Below are positions 44,081-52,754 of a stretch of DNA of 64,000 nt, one piece after another. This DNA comes from an uncultured Oscillospiraceae bacterium. GTDB taxonomy: Bacteria; Bacillota; Clostridia; Oscillospirales; Oscillospiraceae. The notes below the pieces were generated by a model, which saw only the letters and a program-made list of their open reading frames with translations, had not been told where the DNA came from and made no database searches. The translations under genes were made by a program, and so were the position numbers. The stretch lies in NCBI GenBank assembly GCA_950097245.1, contig CATNCS010000002.1, forward strand, positions 1 to 64,000, read 5' to 3'. Positions within the stretch are counted from its first letter, which is position 1, and every line of letters begins with the position of its first letter.

Positions 44081-45565
44081 ATGCACACTTTTGAAACAAA
44101 AATTCAAGAGCTGAAGACCTCTGTTCTCACCGAGGTGGCCCGTCTGACCTGGGAGGACCGGCTCCAGACCGGCATTTTGGACGTGCCCGAGAAGATCATC
44201 CCCGGCCCCGAGGCCAGCCTGCGCTGCTGTATCTATAAGGAGCGGGCCATTATCAACAGCCGGGTGAAGATGGCCATGGGGGGCGACAAGACCAACCCCA
44301 GCGTGGTGGAGGTGCTGCCCATCGCCTGCGACGAGTGCCCCGTCACCGAGATGACGGTGAGCGCCTCCTGCCGGGGCTGTCTGGCCACCCGCTGCGTCCA
44401 CGCCTGCCCTAAGGACGCCATCACCATCGTCAACCACCGGGCCACCATCGACCACAGCAAGTGTATCACCTGCGGCAAGTGCGTCAGCGCCTGCCAGTAC
44501 AGCGCCATCGTGAAGAACCAGCGGCCCTGCGAGAAGGGCTGCCCTGCCAAGGCCATCTCCATGGGCCCGGACAAGAAGGCCTCCATCGACATCAACGAGT
44601 GCATCTCCTGCGGCAACTGCGTCTACCAGTGCCCCTTCGGCGCCATTCAGGACAAGTCCTGGATTGTGGACGCCATCCAGATGATTCAGGGCGGCGCCCA
44701 CTGGGGCTACAAGACCTATGCCGTGATTGCCCCCTCCATCGCCGGCCAGTTCGCCCCGGCGACCTACGGCCAGGTGGTGGCTGGCATCAAGCAGCTGGGC
44801 TTCTCCGGCGTGGCCGAGGTGGCCCTGGGCGCCGACATGGTGGCCGACCGGGAGTCTGAGGAGCTGGTGGAGAAGGGCGTGCTCACCTCCTCCTGCTGCC
44901 CGGGCTTTGTAGGCTACGTAAAGAAGAAGCACCCCGAGCTGAACCAGTATGTCTCCCACACCCCCTCTCCCATGGTCATGATTGGCCTGCATCTGAAGGA
45001 GAAGGAACCCGACGCCAAGGTGGTCTTTATCGGCCCCTGCGTGGCCAAGAAGAAGGAATTCCAGCTGGGCCGCACCATGAACGCCATCGACTGCGTGCTA
45101 ACCTATGAGGAGTTATTTGCCCTGTTCCAGTCCCGGGACATCGATCTGGAGAAGCTGGAGGAGGCCGAGCTGGACGAGGCCAGCGGCTACGGCCGGAACT
45201 TCGCCCGCAGCGGCGGCGTGGCCGAGGCTGTGGTCCAGACCCTGAAGGAGAAGGGCAGCGACTTCCAGGTCAAGGCCGTCCCCTGCAGCGGCACCGCCGC
45301 CTGCGAGGTGGCCCTGATGAAGCTGAAGGTGGGCCGCCTGGAGGGCAACTTTATCGAGGGCATGGCCTGCGAGGGCGGCTGTGTCCAGGGCGCCGGCTGC
45401 CTGGTCCGGAGCCCCAAAAACAAGCTGGACGTGGAGAAGCACGCCAAGGAGGCCAACGACCAGGGCCGGGGCGTGGTCCAGGCTGTCAACGCAGCCAAGG
45501 GCATCGAGACGCCCGCCCCTGCCAAGGCCGCCGCGAAGGCCGAGGGCAAGGCCGAGAAGGCGTAA
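44081..45565 (+). CDS. [FeFe] hydrogenase, group B-like monomer
   Basis: 494 residues. The N-terminal half has a Cys-rich region and two 4Fe-4S ferredoxin motifs (CITCGKCVSACQ, CISCGNCVYQCP). The H-cluster domain shows all three signatures in variant form: L1 TSSCCPGFV, L2 GPCVAKKKE and L3 EGMACEGGC. L1 lacks the usual Trp after CCP, as in the group B enzymes of anaerobic Firmicutes. It interconverts protons and H2 using ferredoxin. The tail is Ala/Lys-rich low complexity (PAPAKAAAKAEGKAEKA). Single gene with its own promoter and terminator; GC3-rich, suggesting high expression. Confidence 0.85.
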   Translation: MHTFETKIQELKTSVLTEVARLTWEDRLQTGILDVPEKIIPGPEASLRCCIYKERAIINSRVKMAMGGDKTNPSVVEVLPIACDECPVTEMTVSASCRGCLATRCVHACPKDAITIVNHRATIDHSKCITCGKCVSACQYSAIVKNQRPCEKGCPAKAISMGPDKKASIDINECISCGNCVYQCPFGAIQDKSWIVDAIQMIQGGAHWGYKTYAVIAPSIAGQFAPATYGQVVAGIKQLGFSGVAEVALGADMVADRESEELVEKGVLTSSCCPGFVGYVKKKHPELNQYVSHTPSPMVMIGLHLKEKEPDAKVVFIGPCVAKKKEFQLGRTMNAIDCVLTYEELFALFQSRDIDLEKLEEAELDEASGYGRNFARSGGVAEAVVQTLKEKGSDFQVKAVPCSGTAACEVALMKLKVGRLEGNFIEGMACEGGCVQGAGCLVRSPKNKLDVEKHAKEANDQGRGVVQAVNAAKGIETPAPAKAAAKAEGKAEKA

Positions 45566-45575
45566 AGACACATTT

Positions 45576-45607
45576 AACCCCGCCGTCCTGTGGGACGGCG
45601 GGGTTTT
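45576..45607 (+). terminator. Terminator of the hydrogenase gene
   Basis: Perfect 13-bp stem AACCCCGCCGTCC / GGACGGCGGGGTT, loop TGTG, then TTTT. Confidence 0.9.
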
Positions 45608-45654
45608 ACAGCAAAGGGCGGTCCCTCCCATCCGGAGGGGCCGCCCCATTGATT

Positions 45655-46632
45655 TTACCGCAGATCCAGATCCAGGTCCACATCTCCCTGGATGCCGTCC
45701 ACCCGGCCGGTATGGGTGTACTGCCAGATATCGAAGTGGTAGTAGAAATCGGGCCTGGTGTCGTACTCCGCCAGCCACAGATTATACTCGGTGAGCTCCC
45801 GCAGGTCGTAGCGGAGGTAGCCCAGGCTCTGGTTGAAGTACACCGCCGGCTGATAGCCCGCCTCCTTGATTCTGGCGCAGAAGGCGCCGGCACACTGGAC
45901 AAGGGTGCTGTTGCTCAGGCTGTCGGTGCGGGCGCTGCTGCCGGGGGTGATGGGCTCCCAGTCGAAGGCGATGGGACAGGTGATGTCGTACCCCTCTATG
46001 GCGCTGAGGACATAGTCCGCCTCCTCCTCCGCCTCCTGGGGGGTAATGGCCTGGGAGAAGAAGTAGACGCCCACATCCAGCCCCGCGTCCAGAGCCCCGT
46101 GGAGGTTGGCCTCAAAGGTCTGGTCCATGAACAGGCCGCCCTCGGTGTAGCCCCGGTAGCCCAGGCGGAGCATGGCAAAGTCGATGCCGTCGCCCGCCAC
46201 CGCCTGCCAGTCGATCTCCTTCTGATAGGTGGACACGTCCACCCCCGTTCTGGCCCGCCTGCCGTCCTTCTCATAGGTCACCCGGCCCTTGCCGTCTACC
46301 GAGAAACCGGCTTTATCGTAGGGGTTGAGGGGCATGCCCTCCAGGGGGGTGAGCTCCCGGTCGCCAAACCGGAAGGTGACCGGCTCCTCCTCAGAGAGGT
46401 CGGGGGGCTCCTCCGGCTTCTCCTCCGGGCGCAGAATGAGAAACAGCGTCACACTGGAAACGATCAGTGCCAGAAGGGAGACAAGCAGGGTCAGCTTTCC
46501 CATCCAGCCTCCCCCGCCGGAGGACCTGCGGGGCGGCGGGGCGGACTGATGCCGGGACCGGGGGGACGTGACCGGGGGCTGGACAGCGGGCTCCTCCTCT
46601 TCCGGAAGCATGTCAGGCGGATAGGGGTTCAT
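45655..46632 (-). CDS. GH25 family lysozyme, membrane-anchored
   Basis: 325 residues from ATG 46632 with GGAGGAGAAG upstream. A Pro/Arg-rich cytoplasmic stretch (~45 residues) is followed by one membrane helix (LTLLVSLLALIVSSVTLFLIL) and an outer GH25 domain: GVDVSTYQKEIDW, FAMLRLGYRGY, GVYFFSQA, and CPIAFDWEPI with the catalytic Asp/Glu pair. It cleaves the muramic acid-glucosamine bond of peptidoglycan, probably for wall remodelling since it is tethered. Confidence 0.9.
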   Translation of the reverse strand: MNPYPPDMLPEEEEPAVQPPVTSPRSRHQSAPPPRRSSGGGGWMGKLTLLVSLLALIVSSVTLFLILRPEEKPEEPPDLSEEEPVTFRFGDRELTPLEGMPLNPYDKAGFSVDGKGRVTYEKDGRRARTGVDVSTYQKEIDWQAVAGDGIDFAMLRLGYRGYTEGGLFMDQTFEANLHGALDAGLDVGVYFFSQAITPQEAEEEADYVLSAIEGYDITCPIAFDWEPITPGSSARTDSLSNSTLVQCAGAFCARIKEAGYQPAVYFNQSLGYLRYDLRELTEYNLWLAEYDTRPDFYYHFDIWQYTHTGRVDGIQGDVDLDLDLR

Positions 46633-46666
46633 AGGGCTTCTCCTCCCTGTTTCGACGATTTTTTCT

Positions 46667-46695
46667 ATTGTATCATATCGGCAGGGAAAGCGCAA
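46667..46695 (-). promoter_or_regulatory. Predicted promoter of the GH25 gene
   Basis: Minus strand TTGCGC (46695-46690), 17-nt spacer, TACAAT (46672-46667). Confidence 0.5.
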
Positions 46696-46702
46696 GAATT
46701 AA

Positions 46703-46724
46703 GGGGCGGCCAGCAGGCCGCCCC
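46703..46724 (-). terminator. Terminator-like hairpin after metH
   Basis: GGGGCGGCC / GGCCGCCCC with a 4-nt loop, 6 nt after the metH stop on the minus strand; followed by TTAATTCTT. Confidence 0.65.
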
Positions 46725-46729
46725 GTGAA

Positions 46730-49120
46730 TTATCCGATTACCTGCCGGGCCACGTCCACGCTCCCCTTGGCGTCCCTGGCGTAGAAGTCGGCCCCGATTT
46801 TCTTTGCGTAGTCCGGGGTGAGCACCGCGCCCCCCACCACCACCCTGCAGGGGACCTGCTCCGCCCGCAGCAGGCGGATGGTCTCCTCCATGCTGCCCAG
46901 GGTGGTGGTCATCAGGGCGGACAGCCCCACCAGTGGGGCGTTGTGTTTCTTTGCCGCTTCCACCACGGAAACGGGGTCCACGTCCCGGCCCAGGTCGATG
47001 ACCGGATAGCCGTAGTTCTCCAGCAGCACCTTGACGATGTTCTTGCCGATGTCGTGGATGTCCCCCTTGACAGTGGCCAGCACGATGGGGGCTTTCGATA
47101 CGGTTTCCGCCCCCGGCTGGGCGGACAGCCCCTCCCGGATGACCTCAAAGGCGGCCTGGGCGGCCCCGGCGGCCTGGATCAGCTGGGGCAGAAAGACCTT
47201 CCCCGCCTCAAAGTCCGCTCCCACCCGGTCCAGGGCGGGGATGAGAATATCGTCCACCACGGACATGCTGTCCATGGTCTCCAGCAGCTTTTTTGTGGCG
47301 GCGGGGGCCTCCCCCTTCAAGCCGGCCACGACAATCTGTTCCAGGGTCCGCTCCCCGGCGGGGGCGGCGGAAGGAGCGGCGGTTCCCGCAGTGATGGAGG
47401 TGGACACCGTGGCATTGCCGTAGGCGGCGATGTACTCCCGGGCGTCGGTGTCGATGTTCATCAGCAGGTGGTAGCACCGCACCGCCGCCATCATGGCCTC
47501 CAGGTTGGGGTTGATAATGGGCAGGTCCAGCCCCCTGGTCATAGCCATGGTGAGGAAGTTCTGATTCACCAGGGGCCGGGCGGGCAGGCCGAAGGAGATG
47601 TTGGACACCCCCAGCACCGTTTTCAGCCCCAGCTCCTTCTTCACCCGCTCCAGCGCCTCCAGGGTCTGGGCGGCGGCCGCCTGCTCGGCGGAGACGGTGA
47701 GGGTGAGGCAGTCGATGTACACGTCCTCCCGGCGAATGCCGTAAGCCAGCGCCTTGTCCAGAATTCGACCGGCGATGTCCACCCGGGCCTGGGCGGATTT
47801 GGGGATGCCCTCTTTGTCCAGGGTGAGGCCCAGCACCGCCGCGCCGTACTTCTTCACCAGGGGCAGGATGGCGTCCAGAACCTCCTCGTCCCCGTTCACC
47901 GAGTTGACAATGGCCTTGCCGCAGTATACCCGGAGGGCCTTCTCCAGCACCTCGGGCCGGGTGGAGTCCAGCTGGAGGGGGGCGTCACTTACCCCCTGGA
48001 GAGCCTTCACCACCTTGACCATCATACCGGCCTCGTCGATCTCGGGCAGGCCCACGTTCACGTCCAGGATGTCCGCCCCGGCCTGGGTCTGCTCCAGGGC
48101 CTGGCCCAGCATGTAGTCGATGTCCTCCCGGAGGAGGGCCTCCTTCATCCGCTTCTTGCCCGTGGGGTTGATGCGCTCGCCGATGACCCGCACCCGGTCG
48201 ATGGGGACAACCTGCACCGGGCTGCACACGGCGGCGGGGACAGAGCGGGGAATCTCTTTGATGGTCCGCCCCTCCAGGGCGCGACACAGCTTGGCGATGT
48301 ACTCCGGGGTGGTGCCGCAGCAGCCGCCGTAGCACTTCACCCCCAGCTCGGTCAGCTCCGCCATGGCTTCGGCGAACTGGTCCGCCGTGATGTCGTACCC
48401 CGCCCCGCCGGGGTCGGGCAGGCCGGCGTTGGGCTTGACGGAGATGGGCAGGGTGGTCCACCTTGTCAGCTCCTCCACCAGGGCGGGCATCTCCCGGGGA
48501 CCCAGGGAGCAGTTAATGCCGATGGCGTCCGCCCCCATGCCCTCCAGGGTGAGGGCGGCGCAGGCCGGGGCGTGGCCCAGGAAGGTCCGTCCCCGCTCCT
48601 CGTAGGTGAGGGAGACAATCACCGGCAGGGTAGAGTTCTCCTTCACGGCCAGCAGGGCGGCGCGGCACTCCTGGAGGTCGGTCATGGTCTCAATCATCAC
48701 CAGGTCGGCCCCGGCGGAGACAGCGCATCGCACCTGCTGGGCGAAGATGTCCACCGCTTCCTCAAAGTCCAGGGCGCCGGTGGGCTCCAGCAGCTGTCCG
48801 ATGGGCCCCAGATCCAGGGCTACCAGGGCCCGGCCTGCCGCCGCCTCTTTGGCAATGGCGATGGAGGGGGGGATGACCTCCTCCACCGTTTTGCCGGTGC
48901 GGCGGAGCTTCTCCCGGTTGGCGCCGAAGGTGTTGGCGCAGAGAATCTGCGTCCCCGCCTCCACATAGGCCCGGTGGATATCCAGCAGCCAGTCCGGGTG
49001 TTCCAGGGCGGCCAGCTCGGGGTACTCCCCCAGCCTCAGGCCCCTGGCCTGGAGCATGGTGCCCATACCGCCGTCCAGGATAATGGGGCCCGGTGCTTTC
49101 AATAATTCACGAAATTCCAC
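46730..49120 (-). CDS. metH: Cobalamin-dependent methionine synthase, without activation domain
   Basis: 796 residues. Homocysteine-binding barrel with zinc ligands in GINCS and GGCCGTTP; pterin/methyltetrahydrofolate-binding domain (VIGERINPTGKKRMKEAL); cap and cobalamin-binding domain with DIHDIGKNIV, whose His is the lower cobalt ligand, plus GLSALMTTT. Full-length MetH (~1200 residues) ends with a reactivation domain; here it is a separate gene immediately upstream (14-nt overlap). Transfers a methyl group from methyl-THF to homocysteine. Confidence 0.95.
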   Translation of the reverse strand: MEFRELLKAPGPIILDGGMGTMLQARGLRLGEYPELAALEHPDWLLDIHRAYVEAGTQILCANTFGANREKLRRTGKTVEEVIPPSIAIAKEAAAGRALVALDLGPIGQLLEPTGALDFEEAVDIFAQQVRCAVSAGADLVMIETMTDLQECRAALLAVKENSTLPVIVSLTYEERGRTFLGHAPACAALTLEGMGADAIGINCSLGPREMPALVEELTRWTTLPISVKPNAGLPDPGGAGYDITADQFAEAMAELTELGVKCYGGCCGTTPEYIAKLCRALEGRTIKEIPRSVPAAVCSPVQVVPIDRVRVIGERINPTGKKRMKEALLREDIDYMLGQALEQTQAGADILDVNVGLPEIDEAGMMVKVVKALQGVSDAPLQLDSTRPEVLEKALRVYCGKAIVNSVNGDEEVLDAILPLVKKYGAAVLGLTLDKEGIPKSAQARVDIAGRILDKALAYGIRREDVYIDCLTLTVSAEQAAAAQTLEALERVKKELGLKTVLGVSNISFGLPARPLVNQNFLTMAMTRGLDLPIINPNLEAMMAAVRCYHLLMNIDTDAREYIAAYGNATVSTSITAGTAAPSAAPAGERTLEQIVVAGLKGEAPAATKKLLETMDSMSVVDDILIPALDRVGADFEAGKVFLPQLIQAAGAAQAAFEVIREGLSAQPGAETVSKAPIVLATVKGDIHDIGKNIVKVLLENYGYPVIDLGRDVDPVSVVEAAKKHNAPLVGLSALMTTTLGSMEETIRLLRAEQVPCRVVVGGAVLTPDYAKKIGADFYARDAKGSVDVARQVIG

Positions 49121-49784
49121 AGTGTCCGCCCGCCTTTCGGTATTGACAGCTCCCCTGGGCGGGACAGCCCAGGCAGCTTCTCTTTTTTTGTTCCATTTCC
49201 CCCTCGGCGATGCCCAGAATTGCGGTCACCGACTTCCGGGGAGTGAGGAGATGGCTGACCGTGGCGCACAGCCCCGCCCGGCGGGGGGCGTCCAGCAAAT
49301 CGAGGAGGGGCCCCTGGACCTCCAGGGGCAGGTCGCCGTAGCCCGGGCTGTACCGGAAGGGGAAGGAGCAGCCGGGGAAGTTCCCCTGGAGCTCGGTCTC
49401 AATCCGGTCGCACACCGCCTCAATGGCGGCGGAGGCGCAGCAGTCCAGCGTGAGGGCCTTGGACATGTCCAGCCGCTCGGTCCGGCGGATGAGTCCGTCC
49501 GCCTCCGCCCCCAGGGTGGCGCAGAAGAGGGCCGCCCGGCCGCAGCCGGACAGGTGGGCCTTCAGGTCCTCCCCCGGCAGGAGCAGACCGCTCTCCAGCC
49601 GGACGCCCCCCGCCTCAAGGGTGAGGCTGACTGTCCGCCAGCTCCACCGGGGGCGGATGACCGCCAGCAGCTCCCGGGCGCAGGCCTCCACCTGGGCGAT
49701 CAGGGCTCCGTCCGCCCTCTCAGGGGGACAGCCCATGTACCGCAGGACCTCGGCCGTATTTATTTGGGTAACGGTGACAGGCAT
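49107..49784 (-). CDS. MetH reactivation-domain protein
   Basis: 225 residues from ATG 49784, with GGGAGGCGCCT upstream; the track start is too long. The sequence matches the stand-alone vitamin B12-dependent methionine synthase activation domain: LFCATLGAEADGLI, FPFRYSPGYGDLPLEVQ (SAM-binding region RxSPGYGD) and a Cys-rich end (SCLGCPAQGSCQYRKAGGHC). It would bind SAM and remethylate oxidised cobalamin on MetH, its operon partner. The Cys cluster at the end may bind metal. Confidence 0.88.
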   Translation of the reverse strand: MPVTVTQINTAEVLRYMGCPPERADGALIAQVEACARELLAVIRPRWSWRTVSLTLEAGGVRLESGLLLPGEDLKAHLSGCGRAALFCATLGAEADGLIRRTERLDMSKALTLDCCASAAIEAVCDRIETELQGNFPGCSFPFRYSPGYGDLPLEVQGPLLDLLDAPRRAGLCATVSHLLTPRKSVTAILGIAEGEMEQKKRSCLGCPAQGSCQYRKAGGHCGIS

Positions 49785-49802
49785 AGGCGCCTCCCTGACT
49801 GT

Positions 49803-49819
49803 CCCCTTTTGAAAAGGGG
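49803..49819 (-). promoter_or_regulatory. Palindrome in the metH leader
   Basis: CCCCTTTTGAAAAGGGG lies between the promoter and the first gene of the metH operon; a possible leader hairpin. No S-box or cobalamin riboswitch was recognised. Confidence 0.35.
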
Positions 49820-49859
49820 GCGCGAAAGACCGCATTCCAATCGCGGCTCTGTAAACTGC

Positions 49860-49888
49860 ATTGTAACAGATTCCGGATGGGCGGTCAA
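49860..49888 (-). promoter_or_regulatory. Predicted promoter of the metH operon
   Basis: Minus strand TTGACC (49888-49883), 17-nt spacer, TACAAT (49865-49860). Confidence 0.6.
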
Positions 49889-49949
49889 GCCGCCTCACAC
49901 CCTATGTGAGAGAAGCTTGAACGGGAGGGGAGCAGCCTCCATTTCGTAC

Positions 49950-49978
49950 TTGCTAAAATTATGCAGATTTGATAAAAT
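49950..49978 (+). promoter_or_regulatory. Predicted promoter of the zinc-ribbon/ftsY operon
   Basis: TTGCTA (49950-49955), 17-nt spacer, TAAAAT (49973-49978). Confidence 0.5.
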
Positions 49979-50062
49979 AGATTTTACACGGCCATGCTGT
50001 GCAAGCGGGCTGTTTCCCTGCGCAGGGGCGGGGGATCGTTGTTGATATGCAGGAGGTCCAAC

Positions 50063-50350
50063 GTGAACGAGAACGAGAAAAAACCGGGCTGGAAGATGAT
50101 AATGGGCGGTATTGCCCTGATTATTGTGCTGTTTATAGGGATCAAGCTCGTCTTCTGGGGACTGGAGCAGGTGATTCCCAAGCAGGGGGACGTGCAGAGC
50201 GTCCAGAGCAGTCAGAGTGCGTCTGCTGACCGGAGCAGCGGGGCGGAGGGCCCCAGCTTCTGCGTCCACTGCGGCAAGGAGCTGCCTGAGTCCTTTGAAT
50301 GGGGGCAGTTCTGCCCCTGGTGCGGCGGGAAGATGGAAGGAGAAGGCTGA
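50063..50350 (+). CDS. Small membrane protein with C-terminal zinc ribbon
   Basis: 95 residues from GTG 50063, which follows AGGAGGTCCAAC; the track ATG at 49994 lacks a ribosome site. One membrane helix (IMGGIALIIVLFIGIKLVFWG), a Ser/Gln-rich linker and a zinc ribbon CVHCGKEL..FCPWCGGKM. Function unknown. Four nt before the second zinc-ribbon gene. Confidence 0.7.
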   Translation: MNENEKKPGWKMIMGGIALIIVLFIGIKLVFWGLEQVIPKQGDVQSVQSSQSASADRSSGAEGPSFCVHCGKELPESFEWGQFCPWCGGKMEGEG

Positions 50351-50353
50351 GCG

Positions 50354-50659
50354 ATGGAAAAATTGAAGTGTCTGCGCTGCGGCGTGGAGATGGAATTTGT
50401 CACGCGGGAAAAGATACAGCTGGGTCAGACGGGCTGGCTGCTGGGCGACCTGCCCAACCTGGTGGCCGGAGCGCTGGAAACGGCCATCTTCACCTGCCCC
50501 AAGTGCGGAAAGCTGGAGTTTTTCCGGGGGGACTTCTACGACGACGAGGGGGAGGAGCCGGGGAGCATCGCCCAAATCCGGTGCCCCGGCTGCGGGACGC
50601 TGTACGAGATGGACTACCCCAAGTGTCCCCGGTGCGGAGCCAAAAACGAAAACTGGTAA
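50354..50659 (+). CDS. Zinc-ribbon protein, unknown function
   Basis: 101 residues with three CxxC-type pairs: LKCLRCGVEM, FTCPKCGKLEFF and RCPGCGTLYEMDYPKCPRCGAKN. Two or more zinc sites are likely. Such proteins of Clostridia may bind nucleic acid or a membrane partner, but nothing specific can be claimed. Next to ftsY, 15 nt upstream, in one operon. Confidence 0.7.
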   Translation: MEKLKCLRCGVEMEFVTREKIQLGQTGWLLGDLPNLVAGALETAIFTCPKCGKLEFFRGDFYDDEGEEPGSIAQIRCPGCGTLYEMDYPKCPRCGAKNENW

Positions 50660-50674
50660 GAGAGGAAGCGGACT

Positions 50675-51544
50675 ATGGGCTTTTTTGACAAGCTGAAAAA
50701 AATCAACATCTTCTCCGGCTTCGGCTCGGAGCTCACCGACGACTTTTACGATGAGCTGGAGGAGTCGCTGATCCTGGCGGACACCGGCATGGATGTCACC
50801 CTGGAGCTGGTGGAGGAGCTGCGCCGCCGGGTGCGGGCCGAGGGCGTGAAGACCATGGAGGGGGCACGGGAGGTGATGGTCCGGGTCATCGCCGATGCCC
50901 TCAGTGCCGGGGACCTGTCTCTGGACCTGTCCACCCGCCCGTCGGTGGTGCTGTTCATCGGGGTGAACGGGGTGGGCAAGACCACCACCATCGGCAAGAT
51001 CGGCCACCAGCTGAAGGGGGAGCGGAAAAAGGTCCTCTTCTGCGCCGCCGATACCTTCCGTGCTGCCGCCGCCGACCAGCTCACCATCTGGGCCGACCGG
51101 GCGGGGGTGGACATCATCAAGCAGCAGGAGGGGGCCGACCCCGCCGCCGTGGTCTTCGACGCCATGACCGCCGCCAGAGCCCGGAACGCCGACGTGGTGC
51201 TGGTGGACACCGCCGGCCGCCTCCACAACAAGCAGAATCTGATGAACGAGCTGAACAAAATTTCCCGGGTAATTGACCGGGAGCTGCCCGGCTGCGCCCG
51301 GGAGACCCTCCTGGTGCTGGACGCCACCACCGGTCAGAACGGCCTGATCCAGGCCAAGCAGTTCAAGGAGGCGGCGGGCATCACCGGCATCGTCCTCACC
51401 AAGCTGGACGGCACCGCCAAGGGGGGCATCGCCATCGCCATCGCCAAGGAGCTGGGGGTGCCCGTCAAATACGCCGGCGTGGGGGAGGGCATCGACGATT
51501 TGAAGCCCTTCGACGCCCAGGAGTTTGCCCAGGCGCTGATTTGA
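50675..51544 (+). CDS. ftsY: Signal recognition particle receptor FtsY
   Basis: 289 residues: the NG domain only, without the acidic A domain of E. coli FtsY, as usual in Firmicutes. G1 [16 protein letters not shown]2 region [12 protein letters not shown]3 [10 protein letters not shown]4 [10 protein letters not shown]. An SRP-type GTPase that docks ribosome-nascent chain complexes at the membrane. An amphipathic start ([16 protein letters not shown]) probably binds lipid. Followed by a GTAGGGGC repeat. Confidence 0.95.
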   Translation: MGFFDKLKKINIFSGFGSELTDDFYDELEESLILADTGMDVTLELVEELRRRVRAEGVKTMEGAREVMVRVIADALSAGDLSLDLSTRPSVVLFIGVNGVGKTTTIGKIGHQLKGERKKVLFCAADTFRAAAADQLTIWADRAGVDIIKQQEGADPAAVVFDAMTAARARNADVVLVDTAGRLHNKQNLMNELNKISRVIDRELPGCARETLLVLDATTGQNGLIQAKQFKEAAGITGIVLTKLDGTAKGGIAIAIAKELGVPVKYAGVGEGIDDLKPFDAQEFAQALI

Positions 51545-51557
51545 AGGCTGCGGCCTT

Positions 51558-51607
51558 TGTAGGGGCGGACATTGTCCGCCCGCGGGCGCGCACTGCGCGC
51601 CCTTACA
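51558..51607. repeat. Intergenic GTAGGGGC repeat, copy 2
   Basis: TGTAGGGGCGGAC..GTCCGCCCGCGGGCGCGC..GCGCGCCCTTACA; two inner palindromes with inverted ends, directly after ftsY. Confidence 0.75.
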
Positions 51608-51683
51608 GAAATGCCCCGCAAAAATTTAATAGAATATCCATAGACAGAAAGAGAAAATATGGTAGAATAAGGGGGAAGATTGT

Positions 51684-52334
51684 ATGAAGCTGGTGCTGGC
51701 CAGTCAGAATAAGAAGAAGCTGGCAGAGATGAACGACATCCTGTCCCATCTGGGGGTGGAGGTCTGCTCCGAGGCGGAGGCCGGGGTGGACCTGGAGGTG
51801 GAGGAGACGGGGACCACCTTCGAGGAGAACTCCCTGCTCAAGGCCAGGGCCGTTATGGAGGCCAGCCACCTGCCCGCCATCGCCGACGACTCCGGCCTGT
51901 GCGTGGACTGCCTCAACGGCGCGCCGGGGGTGTACTCCGCCCGGTACGGCGGCGAGGGGCTGAGCGACGAGGCCCGCTACCGCCTGCTGCTGGAGAATAT
52001 GCGGGGCCAGATGACCCGGACGGCCAGGTTCGTCAGCGTCATCACCTGCTGCTTCCCCAACGGCGATGTACTCACCGCCCGGGGGGAGTGCCCCGGCACC
52101 ATCGCCTACGCCCCCATGGGGGAGGGCGGCTTCGGCTACGATCCGGTGTTCTTCGTCCCGGAGCTGAAAAGGACCTTCGCCCAGCTGTCCGCCGAGGAGA
52201 AAAACGCCATCTCCCACCGGGGGACCGCTTTAAAGCTGTTCAGGGAACAGCTGGAGCGGTATTTATCGGGTAATGAGAGCTACCCGGTGAAGAGTGTCGG
52301 CGTAACAGGAATTATTCATGGAGAGGATCAATAA
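51684..52334 (+). CDS. rdgB: XTP/dITP diphosphatase (RdgB/HAM1)
   Basis: 216 residues. N-terminal [14 protein letters not shown] (nucleotide-binding SxNxxK), [21 protein letters not shown] with the metal Asp pair, GGFGYDPVF and the final SHRGTALK are all diagnostic. It removes deaminated purine triphosphates. A possible promoter TAGACA-16-TAGAAT lies at 51641-51668. First gene of the rdgB-yhbY-nadD operon. Confidence 0.94.
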   Translation: MKLVLASQNKKKLAEMNDILSHLGVEVCSEAEAGVDLEVEETGTTFEENSLLKARAVMEASHLPAIADDSGLCVDCLNGAPGVYSARYGGEGLSDEARYRLLLENMRGQMTRTARFVSVITCCFPNGDVLTARGECPGTIAYAPMGEGGFGYDPVFFVPELKRTFAQLSAEEKNAISHRGTALKLFREQLERYLSGNESYPVKSVGVTGIIHGEDQ

Positions 52335-52655
52335 ATGGATTTAACAAGCAAACAGCGTGCCCAGCTGCGGGGCCTGGCCAACAGCATCGACACCATCCTG
52401 ATCGTGGGCAAGGACGGCATCGGGGACAACCTGGTCAAGCAGGCCAACGACGCCCTGGAGGCCCGGGAGCTCATCAAGGGCAAAGTGCTGGAGAACTCCC
52501 TCCTCTCCCCCCGGGAGGCGGCGGAGGAGCTGGCCCCTCTGACCAGAAGCGAAATTGTCCAGGTGATCGGAACAAAATTCGTGTTGTATCGTCCAAGCCA
52601 TAAGAAGGACAAAAAGGATAAAATTGTCCTGGTACAGGACAAAAAGCGGAAGTAG
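52335..52655 (+). CDS. yhbY: YhbY-family RNA-binding protein
   Basis: 106 residues with a CRM domain: LTSKQRAQLRGLAN at the start, VGKDGIGDNLVKQANDALEARELIKGKVL containing the GxxG-type loop. It associates with pre-50S ribosomal subunits. ATG starts right after the rdgB stop. The stop codon TAG lies within the next intergenic repeat. The Lys-rich tail (KKDKKDK) is typical. Confidence 0.9.
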   Translation: MDLTSKQRAQLRGLANSIDTILIVGKDGIGDNLVKQANDALEARELIKGKVLENSLLSPREAAEELAPLTRSEIVQVIGTKFVLYRPSHKKDKKDKIVLVQDKKRK

Positions 52656-52723
52656 GGGGCGGCGCCCTCGCCGCCCCGTTGTAAACCGAAAAGCCGGGCC
52701 GCCGAGGGCGGCGGCCCCTACAG
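52652..52723. repeat. Intergenic GTAGGGGC repeat, copy 3
   Basis: GTAGGGGGCGGCGCCCTCGCCGCCCC then GCCGCCGAGGGCGGCGGCCCCTACAG; begins inside the yhbY stop codon, so it supplies the end of that gene. Confidence 0.75.
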
Positions 52724-52754
52724 AAATTTTCATTCTGAATAGGCGGTGTTCACG

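Noticed and set aside
46943-49105. 720-aa plus-strand ORF
   Set aside because: Antisense of metH; His/Gln/Gly-rich, no motif.
49785-49900. SAM or cobalamin riboswitch before the metH operon
   Set aside because: The leader is short and shows none of the expected conserved boxes; only a small palindrome.
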